NCBI GenBank assembly: GCA_001442985.1
Contig: LDYB01000011.1
Coordinates: 1-40,871 of the forward strand
DNA: 40,871 nucleotides
From: Armatimonadetes bacterium DC
Lineage (GTDB): Bacteria > Armatimonadota > Fimbriimonadia > Fimbriimonadales > GBS-DC
Direction: 5' to 3'
The stretch's first letter is position 1. Every line of letters starts with the position of its first letter. This document shows, in pieces, positions 37,938 to 40,871 of this stretch. The translations under genes and the position numbers were made by a program. The notes under the pieces were generated by a model. The model made no database searches and was not told the origin of the DNA. It saw nothing but the letters and a program-made list of their open reading frames with translations.

Positions 37938-39247
37938 CGTGCAGGCAGGTCGTGCTGAATCACCGCTTCGAGCGTTTCGCGTTGCACAATCAGGCGCGCC
38001 TGACCTTCGCGAACCAGCACCATCGCAGGGCGGGGATAGCGGTTGTAGTTGCTACTCATGGAATAGGCATACGCGCCTGTGGTCAGCACGGCAATCACAT
38101 CGCCCACACGGGTTTCGGGCAGCTCCGCCCACTCGATAATAGGGTCGGTCTCGCAGTGCTTGCCGAGGATGCGATAGGGCTGGCGCGGCAGGTGGGGATG
38201 GGCGCGGCTGGCGTTGAGCGCCGTGTAGCAGGCGCCGTACATCTGCGGTCGGGGGTTATCGGAGACGCCGCCATCCACAATTAGATAGGTCTGGGGAATA
38301 TCCCTGCGCTCGTGGGGCACATGCTTGACTGCGCCCACACGGTAGAGCGTGATGCCTGCTTCGGCAATCAGTGAGCGCCCTGGCTCCACCACCAGCGCGG
38401 GTTCGGGGTAGCCATAACGGGCGCATTCCGCGCGGAGCGTTTGCACCATCACTTCCGCGAGCGCGCCTACCGAAGGGGGCGCGTCGTCGGGCGTGTAGCG
38501 CACTGCCAGCCCGCCGCCGAGATTCAGCACAGGCGCCGCATAGCCATACCGCTGGCGAATCGTTTCGGCGAACGCCACCATCGCGCGCGTGGCTTCGGCG
38601 AAGGCGTCCAGCTCGCTAATCTGGGAGCCGATATGGCAGTGGAACCCCTTCAGCTGAAAGCGCGGCTCCGTTAGCACCTGCGCCGTCGCCCGCTCCGCGT
38701 CGCCGTTCATCAGGTGAAACCCGAACTTACTGTCGCGCTGACCCGTGCGTATCAGCGGATGGGTGGACGCCTCCACTTCGGGGGCAACCCGAATCATCAC
38801 GCGAACCGTCTCGTGGGGCGCGAGCAGGCTCTGAAGGCGCGCGATTTCGTCGAAGTTATCCAGCACAATCGTGCCGATACGGGCGTCCAGCGCCTGACGC
38901 AGCTCGGCTTCGGTTTTGTAGACGCCGTGCATGTGAATCTGTTCAGGGGGGTAGCCCGCACGCAGGGCGGTATAGAGCTCGCCGCCTGAGGCGACATCCA
39001 GCGCCAGCCCCTCTTCGGCGATAATCTGGCACACGGCGAGGTTCAACAGCGCCTTGCCGGCGTAAGCAATCTGGGTATCAGGCTTGCGGCTCTGAAACGC
39101 TTCCCGATAGGCGCGGCAGCGTTCCCGAAACGCCGCCTCGTCCAGCACATAGAGGGGCGTGCCGAACTGCTCTGCCAGTTGCACCGCGTCGCACCCGCCA
39201 ATCGTGAGATGCCCCAACTCGTTCACCGACTGCGTGCCCAACCACAT
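37934..39247 (-). CDS. lysA: Diaminopimelate decarboxylase
   Basis: 437 residues. It converts meso-diaminopimelate to L-lysine with pyridoxal phosphate. Alanine-racemase-like barrel: IAYAGKALLNLAV (PLP Lys; the family more often has KAN), LDVASGGEL, LKGFHCHIGSQ, VLNLGGGLAVRY and VEPGRSLI. The C-terminal domain has ILGKHCETDPI, where CESxD is the common form, and TTGAYAYSMSSNYN. ATG chosen 8 bases after TATAAT (39256-39261); a TTG three codons earlier lies within the box. The upstream dap genes are not in the window. Confidence 0.93.
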   Translation of the reverse strand: MWLGTQSVNELGHLTIGGCDAVQLAEQFGTPLYVLDEAAFRERCRAYREAFQSRKPDTQIAYAGKALLNLAVCQIIAEEGLALDVASGGELYTALRAGYPPEQIHMHGVYKTEAELRQALDARIGTIVLDNFDEIARLQSLLAPHETVRVMIRVAPEVEASTHPLIRTGQRDSKFGFHLMNGDAERATAQVLTEPRFQLKGFHCHIGSQISELDAFAEATRAMVAFAETIRQRYGYAAPVLNLGGGLAVRYTPDDAPPSVGALAEVMVQTLRAECARYGYPEPALVVEPGRSLIAEAGITLYRVGAVKHVPHERRDIPQTYLIVDGGVSDNPRPQMYGACYTALNASRAHPHLPRQPYRILGKHCETDPIIEWAELPETRVGDVIAVLTTGAYAYSMSSNYNRYPRPAMVLVREGQARLIVQRETLEAVIQHDLPAR

Positions 39248-39255
39248 AGCTCCCA

Positions 39256-39261
39256 ATTATA
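39256..39261 (-). promoter_or_regulatory. -10 box TATAAT of lysA
   Basis: Minus-strand GC-TATAAT, 8 bases before the ATG; near-leaderless transcript predicted. Back to back with the lspA box. Confidence 0.55.
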
Positions 39262-39281
39262 GCGCATGGCACGGCGTCGGG

Positions 39282-39287
39282 TATCCT
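39282..39287 (+). promoter_or_regulatory. -10-like box TATCCT of lspA-lgt
   Basis: GGG-TATCCT. It is only one base before ATG 39289 but 10 bases before ATG 39298, which hints that translation may begin at the second ATG. Confidence 0.35.
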
Positions 39288-39288
39288 C

Positions 39289-39765
39289 ATGTTGACGATG
39301 TTCTGGTGGACGGCTTTTGTTGTGTTGCTGATTGACCAGCTGACCAAGCTCTGGGCGCTCGCTTCGCTGGAATGGGATAGACCGCTCCCGGTGATACCCG
39401 GCTATTTTTATCTGACCCTGACCCCCAACACGGGGATTGCGTTTGGAATGCTATCAGGCAAGGGGTGGCTGACGATTCCGCTCACGCTGGTGGTGGCGGG
39501 GTTTCTGATTATTTATCAGCTGCGGGCGCGCCCACCGCGGGGCATCAGCCTGTTGACAGGGATGTTGCTGGGCGGCGCGCTGGGCAATTTTGTGGATCGC
39601 CTGCGGCTGGGGTTTGTGGTGGATATGTTCGATTTTGTCATCTGGCCCGTGTTTAATGTGGCGGATGTCGCGATTACGGTGAGTCTGGTGGGCTTGATGG
39701 CGGTGCAGTTGTTTGCCCGTGAAGAGCCGGCTCAGAGCGAGTCGGCGGAGGAACCGCGCTCATGA
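39289..39765 (+). CDS. lspA: Lipoprotein signal peptidase II
   Basis: 158 residues (155 if started at ATG 39298). It cleaves signal peptides of diacylglyceryl-modified prolipoproteins. Four membrane helices. Motifs: IDQLTKLWA, NTGIAFGM, GGALGNFVDRLRLGFVVD (catalytic Asp in NFVDR) and VFNVADVAI (second catalytic Asp). The stop overlaps the lgt start (ATGA), so the two lipoprotein-processing enzymes are coupled. Confidence 0.94.
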   Translation: MLTMFWWTAFVVLLIDQLTKLWALASLEWDRPLPVIPGYFYLTLTPNTGIAFGMLSGKGWLTIPLTLVVAGFLIIYQLRARPPRGISLLTGMLLGGALGNFVDRLRLGFVVDMFDFVIWPVFNVADVAITVSLVGLMAVQLFAREEPAQSESAEEPRS

Positions 39766-40571
39766 TGCCCGAACTGTTTCGTATCGGTCCCATTCCCGTT
39801 CACACCTACGGGCTGATGTGGATGGTGGGCATCTGGCTGGCGGTGTGGCGAGCGTTGCGAGTCGCGCGGCGTTATGGCGTTGACCCCGACGATGTGTTTG
39901 ACCTGGCGTTCTGGGCGATTCTGGTGGGCGTGATTGGGGGGCGGCTGGGTTATGTGCTGATTTTCTGGCGTTCCTACGCGGAAGACCCGCTTGCAATTCT
40001 GCGCGTGTGGGAGGGGGGAATGTCCTACTTTGGGGGCTTCGGGCTGGCGATTCTGGCGGCGTGGTGGTTTGTACGCCGGCGCAGGCTGGATGCGTGGCGG
40101 ATTGCCGACTTAGCCGCGCCTTCCATCGCGCTCGGCTATGCGATTGCCCGAATTGGCTGTTTCGGCGCGGGCTGCTGCTATGGCGCGCCGACCGATTTGC
40201 CATGGGGCGTGCTGTTTCCGGGGCATTCGCATCCTGTGCATCCCACCCAGCTCTACTCGACGGTGATGAATCTGGCGATTTTCGTGATTCTGACGCGCCT
40301 TGAGAAGCGAGGCTGGGCGAGGGGGCAGCTGTTCGCGAGCTTTTTGATTCTGCACGGGGCGTATCGGTTCATCAACGAGTTCTTCCGTGCGGGCGCGACC
40401 TCGCTCACGGTGCTGGGCGTGGGCGTTTTTACCTACGGGCATCTGGTGGCGTTGCTGGTGATGGGCGTCGGCTGGTATCTGTTCCGTTTGCGGGGGCGGA
40501 GGCAGTATCAGCAACAAAAGGAAACCTGCAGGAGTCTGCACCTTGACGACGAATGCAGGAATTGGAGGTGA
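39762..40571 (+). CDS. lgt: Prolipoprotein diacylglyceryl transferase
   Basis: 269 residues. It attaches diacylglycerol from phosphatidylglycerol to the lipobox cysteine, the step before LspA. Multi-pass membrane protein with HTYGLMW, GGMSYFGGFG, the signature ARIGCFGAGCCYG, HPTQLYS and YRFINEFFR. The last 20 residues (from RRQYQQQKETCRSLHLDD) are unlike the family and coincide with a repeat-like DNA segment (TGCAGGA at 40528 and 40554), so the natural stop may have been extended. The start is the ATG in the lspA stop; a second ATG follows immediately. Confidence 0.94.
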   Translation: MMPELFRIGPIPVHTYGLMWMVGIWLAVWRALRVARRYGVDPDDVFDLAFWAILVGVIGGRLGYVLIFWRSYAEDPLAILRVWEGGMSYFGGFGLAILAAWWFVRRRRLDAWRIADLAAPSIALGYAIARIGCFGAGCCYGAPTDLPWGVLFPGHSHPVHPTQLYSTVMNLAIFVILTRLEKRGWARGQLFASFLILHGAYRFINEFFRAGATSLTVLGVGVFTYGHLVALLVMGVGWYLFRLRGRRQYQQQKETCRSLHLDDECRNWR

Positions 40572-40857
40572 GACTGAGCCGTTTTGTGCGTAGACCATGG
40601 CTGAGTCGGAAAGCTGCTGATGCCTGCACAGGGTGATTTCTTGCGCGGGTGGCGCTTTGTGATGAGTTTGCTGTGGGGCTGAAGCGGTGCTGCTGCGAGG
40701 TTGGGGTCTGTGCCGTTTGGGTCAGGGGTGTCAAAAAAGGAGTGGCTCCTGCAGCAGGGTTTGTCGTGTCGTCAACAGTCTGAACCTGATTTGAACTCAA
40801 AATGCTGTGGCGTTCGTAGGGGGTATGGGGAAGGAAGGTTGCTGCGATTGGTTGTTG
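40572..40857. other. Non-coding stretch after lgt
   Basis: No convincing gene on either strand. A nearly perfect hairpin GACTGAGCC (40572-40580) / GGCTGAGTC (40599-40607) with one central mismatch follows the lgt stop directly, and a second short hairpin AGGAG/CTCCT lies near 40739-40751. Could be a transcript end, a leader of the gene beyond the window, or an RNA gene; I recognise no known RNA family. Confidence 0.4.
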
Positions 40858-40863
40858 TATAAT
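40858..40863 (+). promoter_or_regulatory. -10 box TATAAT of a gene beyond the window
   Basis: TG-TATAAT, 8 bases from the window end; by the local pattern a start codon would follow almost at once. Confidence 0.5.
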
Positions 40864-40871
40864 CAGGACAT

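Noticed and set aside
40553-40636. 27-codon open frame overlapping the lgt end
   Set aside because: It begins within lgt, lies over a hairpin and has no ribosome site; too short to support.

Overview
The window comes from a GC-rich bacterium (about 60% G+C by eye) with diderm-type lipoproteins, dockerin-like repeats, FHA/zinc-ribbon proteins and TlpA-like thioredoxins. This mix, together with the GIGTxxP-repeat surface protein, is what I associate with Armatimonadota (Fimbriimonadales-like), often from warm habitats. That assignment is inference; there is no rRNA in the window. Genes are tightly packed. Stop-start overlaps of the ATGA type are frequent, convergent genes overlap at their ends, and most transcription units begin at a GG-TATAAT-like box with no visible -35 element.

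Layout. 1-3345: secreted or surface proteins (partial GIGTxxP-repeat protein, metzincin protease, dockerin-like protein) with a REP-like palindrome between two of them. 3513-4743: a LolA-like/TlpA fusion whose 5' end looks frameshifted. 4746-8686 (minus): zinc-ribbon membrane protein, O-methyltransferase, then tlpA-pyrF-GNAT. 8771-11309 (minus): restriction-modification cassette 1, divergent from glyS (11364-13490). 13487-19791 (minus): one co-oriented run of methyltransferase, endonuclease, SelB-C-terminus-like winged helix, orphan pntAb, two FHA proteins and a secreted protein. 19883-22782 (plus): a TlpA fusion and a solitary D12-class adenine methyltransferase. 22765-26685 (minus): dipeptide-epimerase-like enzyme, GlcE-like FAD oxidoreductase and an esterase.

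26744-27730 is a small island bounded by two tRNA-Arg(TCT) copies that share a perfect 71-bp repeat. It encloses a broken VOC gene and a translationally coupled pair of small genes, and the second tRNA copy has a damaged acceptor stem. rlmN follows. 28800-32123 (minus) holds a sigma-factor/anti-sigma/RseB-like operon preceded by a C11-family lipoprotein whose catalytic Cys is Ser. Then come a cyclophilin lipoprotein and an fRMsr-like GAF protein (plus), a FadN-type beta-oxidation fusion (minus), an AT-rich GIY-YIG nuclease and a VapBC-like pair, lysA (minus), and lspA-lgt (plus) for lipoprotein maturation.

Working together: lspA/lgt mature the several lipoproteins seen here; the sigma/anti-sigma/RseB-like set probably senses envelope stress; the three TlpA-type proteins suggest active extracytoplasmic thiol chemistry. 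Two restriction-modification cassettes, an orphan methyltransferase, a GIY-YIG nuclease and a toxin-antitoxin-like pair make this a stretch with repeated defence or mobile gene insertions among housekeeping genes. No CRISPR array, rRNA, integrase or transposase was seen.
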